NCBI GenBank assembly: GCA_935421135.1
Contig: OW285188.1
Coordinates: 17,399,233-17,463,232 of the forward strand
Source of the DNA: Bugulina stolonifera
Taxonomy: Eukaryota > Bryozoa > Gymnolaemata > Cheilostomatida > Bugulidae
Reading direction: 5' to 3'
Length of the DNA stretch: 64,000 nt
Positions 39,101 to 50,460 of the stretch are shown here, in pieces; position 1 is the stretch's first letter, and each line of letters opens with the position of its first letter. The translations under genes and the position numbers were made by a program. The notes under the pieces are model-generated. The model saw nothing but the letters and a program-made list of their open reading frames with translations. It was not told the origin of the DNA and made no database searches.

Positions 39101-40822
39101 TGTCCACAGGGACCTAGCTGCTAGGAACTGCATGTAAGTTTTTATATTTTACAGCACTATAGTATTGGAACCATGGCCCTGAACTAGTGAAGATTCTTCA
39201 TTGTAGTAGAGATGTATTTCTTGTGTTACCACAAATGAAAAGTAGAGATAAAACTTAAAATAGTAATTACATGTACTATTATAAACTTATTTAGACCTAC
39301 ATGTAACTTGTCACTTTTGTAAGAAAGCTAGTGAAAATCTAACTCAAACATGATAACGATAAGTTATATATATACCTGGCAGGTTTATGAATCTGTACTA
39401 CTTTTTGAAATTCCTGTTGAATTTTATGATTTGTGCAAAACATCATGTCTTTAAAGTTTACTCATAAGATTGGCCAGACTTGATGAACACTCTGAGCTAT
39501 TTGGGATATTTATGGGTCATTATTTGTTTCCTCATGTCTTGTTCTTTTCTCACAGGCTGGATGGCAACTTGAGAGTGAAAGTGGCTGACTTTGGATTATC
39601 GCGTGATTTGGATAACTTCAACAACCAATTATATCAAAGTACAGCAAAATCAGCTAAACTTCCTGTTAAATGGATGTCACCGGAAAGTCTTCAACACAGG
39701 CATTATTCTAGCAAGAGTGATGTGGTATGTATAACTTCACTTCTATGGCTGTACACTGTACAGTAATACATGTGTAAATTATACATTTATACAAGTATAG
39801 TTTCATCAACGTAGAATGCTACACCTTGCGCGCTAAATACAAGATTATACATGTACATGCACACGTAATATTTTTTTAAGAATCATTCACTGGAGACGAG
39901 ACAATACATTTCATTTTATTGAATATTTGTTAATAATATTGCAGACAGGTACCTCGATCGTACCACATATAGCGTTGCAAAATGAGAAACCCCTCAAATT
40001 TGACTCGCGTTTTTTGTAAGACTACCAGTCCTCGCTAAGAAATTGAATTATTTCAATGTATGATGCATGTATTATTTTTTTAGTGGGCATATGGTGTGAC
40101 TTTGTGGGAGATATTTTCTAAAGGAGCCTATCCATATGCTGATGTAGATAACTTTGATATTCTTGAATACATACAGTCTGGTGGTAGACTAAGCAAACCA
40201 GAGAAATGTCCGGATCTTATGTAAGTAAAATTAAAATTTAATTGTATAAATTGGATTTCGAAGTTGGACTCTGCTTGTTATGATAGGATGTTGAAATGTT
40301 ACAGAGTCAAGTTAGCCATAACACGGTGTTTCATATTTTATAGTTTCATTTAGATATGTAACAAGCACAAGGATTTTTCTAACCTGATAAAAATGACAGT
40401 TTAGGTTACAAGTACCCAAACTCTTATCTCTTGGTGCGAGATTATCTTTACTAAGAAAATATAGCCGGGCGTCTGTGGCCTATGCCGGTTCTGTACGCGT
40501 ATTTCATGTAATGTTGGGATTTCTTAGATACAACTGGATGCTGAGAACCTGGCAGTTGAACCCTGAGATGAGACCGAACTTTGCACAGATTTGCATCGAA
40601 CTACAGCTTTGTATAGCCAGCCGTGAGTCGCAGGCTTCTGTTCACTGTACCGAACCTGAAACTGTGCCCATCACAGACATTCAAAGACCCCTATCTTTTG
40701 ACAGTGGTGTTGGAAAGTTCGATATCATTGAAGAGGAATACCTTAGTCCACTGGCACTGCAAGAATACTTAATACCTTTGCCCAGCAGAACCCCTGATTC
40801 ATATGACTTAAACCTGGTTTAG
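27106..40822 (+). CDS. MET: MET/RON-family receptor tyrosine kinase
   Basis: Start codon at 27117. Exons: 27106-28280, 28611-28790, 30299-30415, 31594-31773, 32668-32816, 33348-33483, 34676-34812, 35152-35322, 35716-35827, 36179-36409, 36553-36699, 37040-37259, micro-exon 37580-37606, 38111-38335, 38677-38861, 39024-39133, 39556-39724, 40084-40220, 40528-40822; 1363 residues (human MET about 1390). Residues 1-20 are a signal peptide; about 20-485 a Sema propeller; 490-545 a Cys-rich PSI domain ([13 protein letters not shown]); 548-910 four IPT folds ([33 protein letters not shown]). One membrane span lies near 945-968, followed by KTKKK. The kinase shows [50 protein letters not shown] and [12 protein letters not shown]. 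The activation loop keeps one tyrosine (NNQLYQST) where MET has two. The tail has [15 protein letters not shown] and SYDLNLV. No furin-type site is evident. The ligand is unknown. Confidence 0.93.
31967..32003. repeat. 18-bp inverted repeat in a MET intron
   Basis: Arms 31967-31984 and 31986-32003 (CCAGTGCCATACTATAAT and its complement, one mismatch) are separated by a single base. It can form a cruciform; the one-base loop argues against a microRNA precursor. Confidence 0.8.
37651..37750 (+). ncRNA. Possible pre-microRNA hairpin in a MET intron
   Basis: The arm at 37651-37675 (AGC, a mismatch, then TAGGTTCTAAGCTCTTCAAAT) pairs with 37724-37750 over about 24 base pairs, with one G-U pair, one mismatch and a two-base bulge in the 3' arm. 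The loop is about 48 bases. Sponge microRNA precursors are known to have unusually long loops, so the shape fits. Orientation is assumed to follow the host gene. An inverted repeat left by a small transposon would look the same. Confidence 0.35.
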
Positions 40823-42132
40823 AACAGTCTCAATTATTACGTATATACAGTGTTATTCCTTTCCTGATCTCCTGCATACGTCACATATACATTGTATGTA
40901 ACCTATATTTACATTGTACATTATTCTTGATATATTTTTCATGTCTTATAATATTGGGATTTCACTCTTTTTATATAAACATTGTGACAATGTGTCATGA
41001 TAGTAATGCATATAATATACATTGTAAGATTGTTTTATTCTGCGGAGTTATTTTACATACAGTGTACTTTATTTTAACTATGTAGATAGTACAGTAAATA
41101 TTGCTGTGGTTTGTAGATAGAATATGTATATGTATATAACTATTTATCATGCTTTTTGACCCTAATGGCTAACAAACAGCCTGTGTCCGCTAGTCATATT
41201 ATATTATGTCATATTATGTTTATTTAGTTGAAAGAGGATGAAATTGTTTTCTACCCCCAACCTACATAAACCATGATTGTTACACATTCTCATTTTGAAG
41301 CCTACAGTGTTTAAAATTGATTTTGCTTTTATTTTCATTATGGTACCTTGCTACTGTAACTGCACTATTTAGCCATGCGATAGAATTTTTTATACTTGTG
41401 ACCGAATTTTTTATACTTGTGACCGTGCTAGGATTTTCTCCATACAATCTTTTGGAAATATAAACATATAAATCAGTAAGGTTTTTCAGATTTTAGACGT
41501 TTATTGATACTTCGCAAAATATGTCCTACCTGCCACAAATTTATTAAAATACAAATTTTTCAATCCTACGAATGAGCAAAAACGAGCTTTTCAATCTGGC
41601 GAGCATTGTTCTGGGCAAGTGAATCCTACTGAATGCAATGCACTAGTTAGTTTTACTGTCAATAATATATCCCATACCTATTATAACCACAACTATGACA
41701 AAGTGGAAAGCATCCGAAGTAGCAGTTTGAAATGATGCAAGATATTCACAATTTCCAATTCTGAGGATACTGCAATGAAGTTTTCGGTTTTACAAATTTT
41801 AATGCTCCAAAGCAAGAAATGCAATGGTAATATTGGTTAGTGTTAGTGCATCGATGTACATGTACGTACAAGAAAGACAGTGTTGCTACTATAAATTGCG
41901 ACAGGAGTTGTCATACCCATCTCGTATGAGAGAAATCTCCCGCGAATAATACCAGGAATTTATGCGTCAGAGGAACAACTTTAGTTGGTCAATTTGTGCT
42001 GCCATATTGAATGAGACCGCTATTGCTGAGGGAATCTTGTTGTAACCGCTGTGACTCGCATCCAGAAAGTTCTAGATTGGTTATTCCTGCTCACCATTTA
42101 TCACAAAGTAACTTTACTCTAACATAAGAACA
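40823..42132. other. Intergenic region between MET and 14-3-3
   Basis: Holds the MET 3' end and the 14-3-3 promoter side. A 22-base tandem duplication (GAATTTTTTATACTTGTGACC) lies near 41384-41427. No further gene seen. Confidence 0.5.
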
Positions 42133-45100
42133 ATGGCCGATAGAGATGACAATGTCTACCAAGCTAAATTAGCAGAACAAGCAGAGAGATATGACGGTGA
42201 GCACAGCGTTTTGTTGAAACGATTCAGATTGAGATGCACTCATTCAGATACAATTGATTTTTTCTGTTTAGATCACTTAATTTACTCAATTATTTAAAAT
42301 AAATTAATCTATGCTCGTCTCAAACTTAGATAACGGTTATCTTTTGACATGCATGCAGTGTATAAAAATTAAAATCATTATGATTATGTTATCGTTATCA
42401 TAATGATAATCATCATAAGATAATCATAATGCATGCTAGCCTACATGGTCATCAAGCGAGATGTAATGTTTTGGGTTCAAACATTGTTTGTGTCATTTCT
42501 GGCAAAAAGTCCTCAACAACTTTTTTCACCTTAAAATTGCTGTGCCTGTTTCAATCAGGGGTCCAGTGTAGTGTCTCCATTAAACACCACGTTAAAGCTC
42601 CACATTTGCCCTGTTTCGAAAAGAGACGCGGAAGGGGTATGTGATGATGAATTCTTTTATTGAATATATACAGAAAAAAGCCTCTATTTGCAGGCAGGAT
42701 GAAAGGGTGGTGTGTGTAATATAGGCCTAGTACAAAAATAAGATGGTATAACTATGTGAGTTGGCAAACAGAATATTTAGGCCTACAGCATAATAGTTTT
42801 TCTTTTTTTTTGTATCGAGAGCATACAAAAATATAGTGAATGCATATTCATATTGGTAGTTGTCAGTAATTAGAGTATTAGCTTCTTGTGTGGAGCTTCT
42901 GTGTATGAATGACTTAGGCTAATTATGCTGAACTGCGGCGCCGGTCTCCACTGCAAGCGGCCCTAAATACCGCATATACCGAACCTCAAGCACCAGTTTG
43001 TGACCTAGCTGGCCTCTCCCTGGTGGAGGTATAGTCGAGTTATAGCCTGACCGGGGCTCTGCATTGAGATGTTAGAATGACATCCTTTTTGTAAGCATTT
43101 GTTTTTAATCGAAAATATAATCTCAGTCTGAATGTGATACTAAAACAAAATATGTAAGCCAACTTTTTCACTTTATCGCTGTGCAAGTGAGAACTTTTTG
43201 CTGTTAATGTCTATTCATTAATTAGGCCTACTAAATCAATAATACTGTAATGGCTATTGCCGACCTGACGAATTTTACATGGTAGTGGAATCAAGTTAGA
43301 GACTTTAAAATCCAATTGAAATTTCCACTTTATTTAGAATTTTAGATCAAAGTCAAGCCACAAAGTGTGGTGTTAATGGAGGTTTAGTTTAGTGAACTTT
43401 AGCAACTGTGTTGAATATGATAACAGTCATGGGCCTGGAGATGTCTGGTGGCACATCCCAGATCTACAAACTATTGCTGAGTAGACACTATCACTACGAT
43501 TAAGACTGGATTATTCCTGCAACTTGGACGCTGAAGTTGAAATAGATTGCATGTTGCCAGTAATGTTCCCAGTCAATGCAAAAGTATTTTGCCCAGCCGT
43601 TGTCATTTATACTAAAATTTTTATTTGAAATTTCTATTCTTTCACAGAAATGGTTGAGAGCATGAAGAGGGTAGCTTATTTAGACATTGAGTTGTCAGTG
43701 GAAGAGCGTAATTTATTGTCAGTTGCCTACAAAAATGTGATTGGGGCCAGACGTGCATCATGGAGAATCATATCTAGTATGGAGCAGAAAGCAGAGTCAA
43801 AGGCAGACGATCCCAAGGTCACATTGCTGAAGAAATACCGGGTAGAGGTCAGTATCACAACAACACCGTTACAATGATGTTGAAGTATTCATTGCTCTGT
43901 ATTGTCTATGTTATATATTTGCCACTAGAATAATGTGAATTTTATAAATTTTGTTTCAAGTATGAGTTGAATGGGTTTACTGTAGATTGAGAAAGAGTTA
44001 ACAGATATATGCCGGGACATACTGGAGATTATTGACAAGCATCTACTGCCATCTGCCGAAAATGGAGAATCTAAAGTATTCTACAATAAAATGTGAGTCA
44101 TTTACTACAGTACAGTGAAATACCGTAGGTGAAGGTGTCATGTGTCCTTAACTTCAAATAGATTTATGGGGTATGCGTGAGTTTTAGAGTGTTTTACTGT
44201 GTTTGAAAAGAAATTTGAATTATAAATTGTATAAATATGGCATTTACTTTGTACATAGCCCATCTACAATAACCGGTTGTAGGAAAGGTGACTACTGCAG
44301 ATATCAAGCTGAGTTTGCCACTGGTAGTGAACGTAAAGAGGCTGCAGAGAACAGTTTGGTTGCCTATAAGGGAGCTAGTGATGATGCTGAGAGCTCCCTG
44401 GCACCAACCCATCCAATCCGTCTTGGACTCGCTCTCAACTTTTCTGTGTTTTATTATGAGATTCTCAACTCCCCTGACAGGTAACATATTATGTACATGT
44501 ATATGCCTACATTTTGCAATTTGTATTGGATGTAGTTACATTGGCACGGTAATAATATTCTCACAGTTTCACTTGCCACTGTGCGTGGATTGATTTCCAC
44601 ATCTCGAAATGCTATGCAACCGGAGTCCCACTCCCAAAATGTCCAACTCATATCGTCATGTTATTTCCATTAGTTCCGTTTGTTCAATCCTGAAGCCTTT
44701 TATTTAGATGTAGAGCTCATATGGTAAGAAAAATTACGTCTGTTAACAAATGATGAGCATTCCAATTGCCTAAAACTCTGCTTTTGTCAGTAGGCACAGT
44801 TTACCAAAGTAAATGAGATGCTGTTTTAGTCGGGAACCCGTAATCTTATGACCTTCCAAGCTGTGTTTTATTTACCTCTATACATGTATTGGGTGTTTGA
44901 ATCATCCTAGATGTAGCTACACGCATGTTGATTTGATATTATTTTATATGGTAGAGCTTGTCGTTTGGCAAAGGCTGCATTTGATGACGCAATTGCTGAG
45001 CTGGACAGTTTGAATGAGGAGAGTTACAAGGACTCCACATTAATAATGCAACTTTTACGAGATAACCTGACACTGTGGACCTCTGACATGCAAGGGGAAG

Positions 45101-45277
45101 GTTAGTTAGTGCTAGATGTGTACATGTATATTTACATAATAGTGAAAACACCCTCTACCACACTGTAGTGTTTGATTATTCACTTTCTATACATAGATGG
45201 TATGGTGTGATTTTTCTATTGTAGAAGGCAATCGTGATGGGGAAGTTGAAGATTTAGAGTCTACAGAGGCATCCTAA
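42133..45277 (+). CDS. YWHAE: 14-3-3 protein, epsilon type
   Basis: Exons 42133-42196, 43648-43847, 43986-44092, 44283-44480, 44955-45100 and 45225-45277 give 255 residues, the length of human 14-3-3 epsilon. The start [20 protein letters not shown] and the blocks [72 protein letters not shown] and [13 protein letters not shown] follow the family closely; the Lys and Arg of the phosphopeptide groove are present. The tail is acidic ([17 protein letters not shown]). 14-3-3 dimers bind phospho-Ser/Thr motifs in many cytosolic partners. Epsilon type is chosen for the N-terminus and for the closer match in helices 3-5. Intron 1 (1.45 kb) carries a SINE and a GC-rich patch. The gene is convergent with CDC7, about 0.5 kb apart. 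Confidence 0.96.
42429..42650 (+). mobile_element. SINE with tRNA-like head and conserved central block
   Basis: A B-box-like GGGTTCAAACATTG near 42472-42485 is followed by a GC-richer core, CACCACGTTAAAGCTCC then CTGTTTCGAAAAGAGACG (42585-42630). Blocks of the form CACGTTAAAG followed by a GAAAAGAG motif recur in SINEs of marine invertebrates. It lies in intron 1 of 14-3-3. A related CACGTAAAAGATCC occurs in the insertion at 50991-51276. Confidence 0.55.
42930..43075. repeat. GC-rich patch, likely a repeat fragment
   Basis: An island much richer in GC than its surroundings (GGCGCCGG, GGCCTCTCCCTGGTGGAGG) in 14-3-3 intron 1. No open frame or tRNA boxes recognised; probably part of an older repeat. 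Confidence 0.35.
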
Positions 45278-45791
45278 CTTGCTACTAAGATTTTTAGAGA
45301 TACTTAATATTGTGAATATCATTCTGTTGGGTGTTGGGGTTCATGACAAACAGTATAGAGAACTTGTGAGCTAACACTAGTGTAGACTTGGTACCACTAC
45401 AACCCCAATTGATTTACTAAATCAGCATGTTCACTGTTGTTTTGCTTTAATGTAGAAAAATATGATTTTTGATAAATGCTTGTGTGCTCTAAATATATCA
45501 CAGTCCCTCAGTAGTAGTATATTACTTCTTGATGTATTTAAGTAATGTTTATTATTTCAGGTGGAATACTTTATGCTACATGTTATACAATAATCACCGA
45601 ATAGAGAAATTTAATTATTTGAGAAGAGTAGTATTTACCTGTATTAAAGTACATTTCAAGCAAATTACAAAATATAGTGCCAGAAAATTATACATAATTA
45701 TATTCACAACCATGTTTTCTGTCACCAAAACAACAGAGTAGAAGTTGTCATCTCTAATTGTTCCATCAGTTTTCTGGATGTAACTACACTG
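45278..45791. other. Convergent 3' ends of 14-3-3 and CDC7
   Basis: About 0.5 kb that must hold both 3' untranslated regions. No other feature seen. Confidence 0.5.
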
Positions 45792-47591
45792 TTAGTCTTC
45801 TGTAATGAATGGATGTTTGAGTGCCTCTGCTGCTGTTATTCTGTAGCTTGGAACTATAGATAGCAGTTTTTCTAGCAAATCGTATGCAGAATGGGGAAAG
45901 GCAACAATGCTTCGTTTATTTCCTTTATTACCTTTAAGTTTACTTGTGGATCTCAGGCTCTCACATAACTCCTAAAGATACACAGTGTAGGTGGATAAAT
46001 ATGCATTATAAGAGTGGTAATTTGACAGTCTAACCAGAAAATTACATTACTTTTTACCATGCTGAGAAAGTTAACTCTAGTTATGTGCACAAGTGGATAA
46101 ATCTGAGATCACCCATGTACAGAAGTAGGAGAAGTAATCTACCCTGTATGTGATATTGGTTGCCTGCTCCCACCCCAATAAGATATAATTCTATTGATAT
46201 TTCTCCAGTACCTGCGCCTAACAGGAAAGTGATTCAGCTGAAACCACATGGCCAATGACCGATTTCATATCCCACAACTAATCACACAAGGAATGGTAAT
46301 GGTGGTTTGTCTTAAATCTATACTATACCTTGAGAGACTTGGGCTTTCCTTTCATGGGCAAATCCACAATTAAATTCTTTCCCATGGCATGAGCACCCTG
46401 GCACATTGCCTCCTTTCCAAACAGTGTTACTAACTGCACCAAATTCTTCAGGTCATCAGGAGCATTGAAGAAGTTACTCTTACCACTTAATATTGAGAGT
46501 AATATAATGCCACAGGCCCACATATCTACAGCTGTGGTCTGCTCTACACACTTTAGTAGCACCTGAAAAAAGGGTGCAACAATAACCACGATAGAGTTTT
46601 AATTCTCAGTAACAGTATGTTTTTAATAAATAGAGTCGGTGAAGTACAGGTATATATTGTAGACTGTAAAACACTGTGTGGGCCCAAGCTAAGGTCAATG
46701 TACATATATAGGCCTATAATGTAATAACCTCACCTACATGCATACTGCAAGGTTCAAAAGTTTAGTAAAGAGAAGATATAAACATCGGTTTTTACAACTA
46801 CATGCATATCTGAAATTTTAAACTAATCTTACCTCAGGAGGACGGTAGCCAGCTGTACCAGATCTAGATGCGGTTATAGCAGGAGTTCCAATACAGTCAC
46901 GGCACACCTTAGCCTCGCCATGACAGTTACAACGATTCTTAATATTACATGTAGATACAAGTTCCTCACTTCTTCTTTTCCTGGGTTTATCACATAGACT
47001 GACCCTAGTACAGCTGGCACTACTGTTGTTATTACTAATAGTCAAGTCTTCCAAAGGGATTCTGATTTCAGACTCTGGAACTTTGAGGACAGACATGTTG
47101 CATTGTTCGATCGTCTGTGCTAAGCCAAAGTCAACTAAAGCATACTCATTGGTTTTACTTGAATACAGAAAATTGTTTGGTTTTACGTCTCTGTGAATAA
47201 TTCGATGCTGATGTACATGATCCATAGCTATAAATAGTTGACGCATGTAATCTCTAACTTGACTGCAGTTGAAACGACGAATCAGTCGATTGAATTTATC
47301 ATATTCATAGTAAGGCATTACCAAGCATAGTTTCCCATAATGCCGTGTTGCAAAAAGAAGCTTTATGACGTTACATTTCCCTTTTAACATCGTCAAACAT
47401 TTCAACTCATTTTCTAACATTTGCGGTTCAACGACAGGTGTTATGCATTTGATAGCATATTTGGTAGCCAGGCCAGGAGCAGCATACTGCGGCAATAATT
47501 CGCCTTTGTAAACTGTTGAGAAAGTTCCTTCGCCTATTATAGAACCTACATGTAGCACCTTGTCCAGCTCCGGAATATTCTCTGGCAACAT
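45792..47591 (-). CDS. CDC7: CDC7 protein kinase (DDK catalytic subunit)
   Basis: Exons in coding order 47591-46833, 46562-46329 and 45971-45792 give 390 residues (human CDC7 574). Kinase motifs: GEGTFSTVY (Gly loop), YAIKCI (Lys), ENELKCLTM (Glu), HRDVKPNNFL (catalytic loop), LVDFGLAQ (Mg binding), GTAGYRPPE and VDMWACGIILLSILSG. Between DFG and GTAGYRPPE lies a kinase insert of about 80 residues with a basic PRKRRSEE stretch and a Cys cluster CNCHGEAKVCRDC, matching the Cys-rich insert of animal CDC7. The protein ends shortly after RITAAEALKHPF. With DBF4 it phosphorylates MCM proteins to fire replication origins. The inserts and N-terminus are much shorter than in vertebrates. The first ATG in frame (MLPENIPEL) is at 47591; the frame stays open slightly upstream, but without ATG. 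Confidence 0.94.
46080..46310. repeat. Possible SINE-like segment in CDC7 intron 2
   Basis: A block containing GGTTGCCTGCTCCCACCCC and neighbouring GC-richer sequence differs from its AT-rich surroundings. No clear pol III boxes, so only a weak call. Confidence 0.25.
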
Positions 47592-50160
47592 TATTCTACC
47601 AAGTACCAAAAAGTTTTTCCTCCAGCATCAGCAAATTCTTTTGAAACTGTAAATGAAAGTAAAACATTTAACGATATGCAGTTGGGTTCTTTTGCACACT
47701 TTAAGTTTGGCAACTAGACGAGAAATAGAAATAAAGACCTGCATGGCGCAAGGTCTGACCTTTCATCAACCTCAAAAACATCGGGAGTTCTATTGCTAAC
47801 AGAGATAGAATGATTGAATTGAAAAGGGGTGGATACACAATGTAGCTGTTTTCAGAGATGCCAGATCTGGTGTGAAAGGATAACCATGTGCTAATCCTAT
47901 TGTGAGTTGTAAGATCTACAGGGTAATTGTGTTGTCATGGCTGTAAAATCAAATTAGTGTGGACAGTAGAAACTACTTTACTGTAGCCTAAGTACTTCAA
48001 ACACAAGCCATTATGCAAATTAAAATGGTAGGAGAATTTGTGTAAATGTAACAAGTGAGGTCGTAAGATATTAAATTTTGAACTAGCTCGATTTTCATGA
48101 AAATTGACAATAATAATTAGACTAACCATGAGGCAAGTTCATATTCATATGTGATTTTTATATTACTAATCTAAGAGGTAGGACGAACTTAACTGTTCCA
48201 ATCACCGATAGCGAATAGAAATTTGAAAAGAATCATCTATCACCATGATTGCCATTAATTTTATCATTATGCAATGATTATTCTTATGAGTCGATTAAAT
48301 AATCATAATGATACCATTGATTATCATAGTCATACTGAATTAAGTGATATGGGGTTTTCGCACAGGTGCTGAGAGTCATCTGCTCTTGCAAGAATGACTA
48401 AAGCTAGTGATCACTTATTACAAAAGAACCCAAATAACTTTTTGAATTTTTCATAGTGATCACCAGTGTTACGTTAGTAATGATGTTTGCAAGGGCAACT
48501 AACTCCCAGAAGCGCATGAGTTTTGGGCCATGTTTTTTATATCATATTTTTTGCAGCAAGGATATTTTATTTATTTCATGAGCTGTCATGGACTCGGTTC
48601 CACAGCTGTGAAAGTAGCCCATCCCTGACATGAGTTTGAACCTGAAGCTCTACAGCCCCTAATCGATTAGCACAGTGGACCGACACACTAATTAATTAAT
48701 CACTACACCAGCTAGGTTTCTAAACTGGTGTACCTATTGATCGATGCATCTGTCAACGGGGCTGAACAATTAAGAACTTTGGGTTCTTTGCTTTCGATAA
48801 AAAAATATTTTACTATACCCTAAATGCAGAAATGTTTAGAGTAAGAAAGTTTCGCGAGTTTGCTAATCCTTGGAGCATTTTGCGATAGAGATTTTTAGCA
48901 ATTTTGGTCAAACACGAAGCTACTAATTACCATAATTCAGTAATAGGAGCAAGCTTAGTTAAGCTGCATGTTTACTCAGATTGAAACCTCATTTGCATAC
49001 AATACAAAACTGGAACTGACTCCTGTATAAGTGTAGTAAGCCAACCTGTGGGTAAAGTAATTGCCATAGCTAGTAAATACATACAAGGAGAATTAGTAGT
49101 GAACTAAAATGGGTACTGGTCACTTGTGCAATCTAAGATTGCCAATCTTATCTATAACATTTGTCCGTCCTCAGTTCTAGGCAATTAGAGCCTCAAGTGC
49201 AAACTCCAGCAAGGCATGGGAGCTCATATATTTATATTATAATATAAATCTCCTAGCGAGAATAATTTAATATTTATATATATATATATTATATATAACC
49301 CTCTTACTCCTTGATATAACAACCACAATGGAGAGTGACATAGGCTATATAATATAGTATATTTTATATTAAATTATATTAATATTAAAATTGAATATAA
49401 TTATAATACAGGCCTATTATTTTTATTTACAATGATATAAATATAAAAATTACAATTACAATTAATAATAAACAAAAATACACTATTTTTATTTCAGATT
49501 TACATAAAAATCATACCATAATAATAACTGTTACTGTGATAATAGATAATCAATCAAATCATAACCATCTAATGCTAATCTGATTTTCATTTTGATTTTA
49601 CTCATGTCACTGGCGAAGATCTTCAGTTAGTCAATTGCTATTCCAATTCATGTCAACTATCATGACTGTTTAGACCAATGAATATTCATATTTTATGAGT
49701 TTGGTCTCAGACTCAGACAGCAGTATCAGTATCACTACTCACTAGTGGGGGGTAGAGTTGTTTACAACAATTTTTTTTCTTTCATCAAATCAAATTGTTT
49801 CAAGAACAGGATGTTGAGATTTGGCGCGGGCGTCTTAGCCTTCGAATTCCATACAGCTCGGGCCCTCGGTGTGGCACTCTGACTCTTATATTTTATTGTA
49901 TGCACTATCTATAAACTATGTCAAGGTAGAATATGTTGCAAATTTTTTTAATTCAACAATACTGTAAGCTCATGGTGAAGTCGTTGGTTTAATCAAGGAG
50001 TAAACAGTAAAATTTTGTTAACAGATCATGACCTCATAGTGTAATCTAATTTTACGGGTCGATGACAACATCAATATGCTGTTTGACTTATTATAAGGAT
50101 GTTGATAATTTATTTATATATTAATATAATAGCCTATTATTAATTAATTATAAATACGGT
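47592..50160. other. Intergenic DNA upstream of CDC7
   Basis: Includes the CDC7 promoter side, a SINE head at 48590-48720 and a very AT-rich stretch around 49240-49520. No gene seen. Confidence 0.5.
48590..48720 (-). mobile_element. tRNA-derived SINE head
   Basis: On the minus strand, TAGCTGGTGTAGTGATTA (A-box region) is followed by a B box GGTTCAAACTC at about 48648-48638. The body is short or degraded. Confidence 0.5.
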
Positions 50161-50460
50161 GATATCATAAACAACACATGTCAACTCCCTGTACTAACAA
50201 GAGCTGCGAAAAGAGGAGAACCTACCTCAATCTATGCTGCATCACATATCTATCACAACAGTTTTCTACCAAGAACCATACGAGATCTAAGGATAGCGCC
50301 TCCACAATCCTAATCTAAAAATTTAAAGCGGCAAAATGCTGGAAAACTGCAAAACCACTGTCTTTTCCCCTTATCTTAAACATAGGAGGCCCTCTATTTT
50401 TGTACCATTTTGGTAGAGTTAGAGTGTCCTAAATTCATTGAGGTAAGAATAATATTTAAT
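50161..50460 (+). pseudogene. 3' tail of a LINE copy
   Basis: One frame reads RGEPTSIYAAS, HNSFLPRTIRDLRIAPPQS and a stop at 50311-50313. It matches the end of the neighbouring LINE fragment (NSFLPRTIRDMRIGTNP at about 51630-51680), so it is the tail of a related copy in the same orientation. The upstream part is missing. Confidence 0.65.

Noticed and set aside
47592..47609. CDC7 start at 47609
   Set aside because: That codon is TTG; the first ATG in frame is at 47591.
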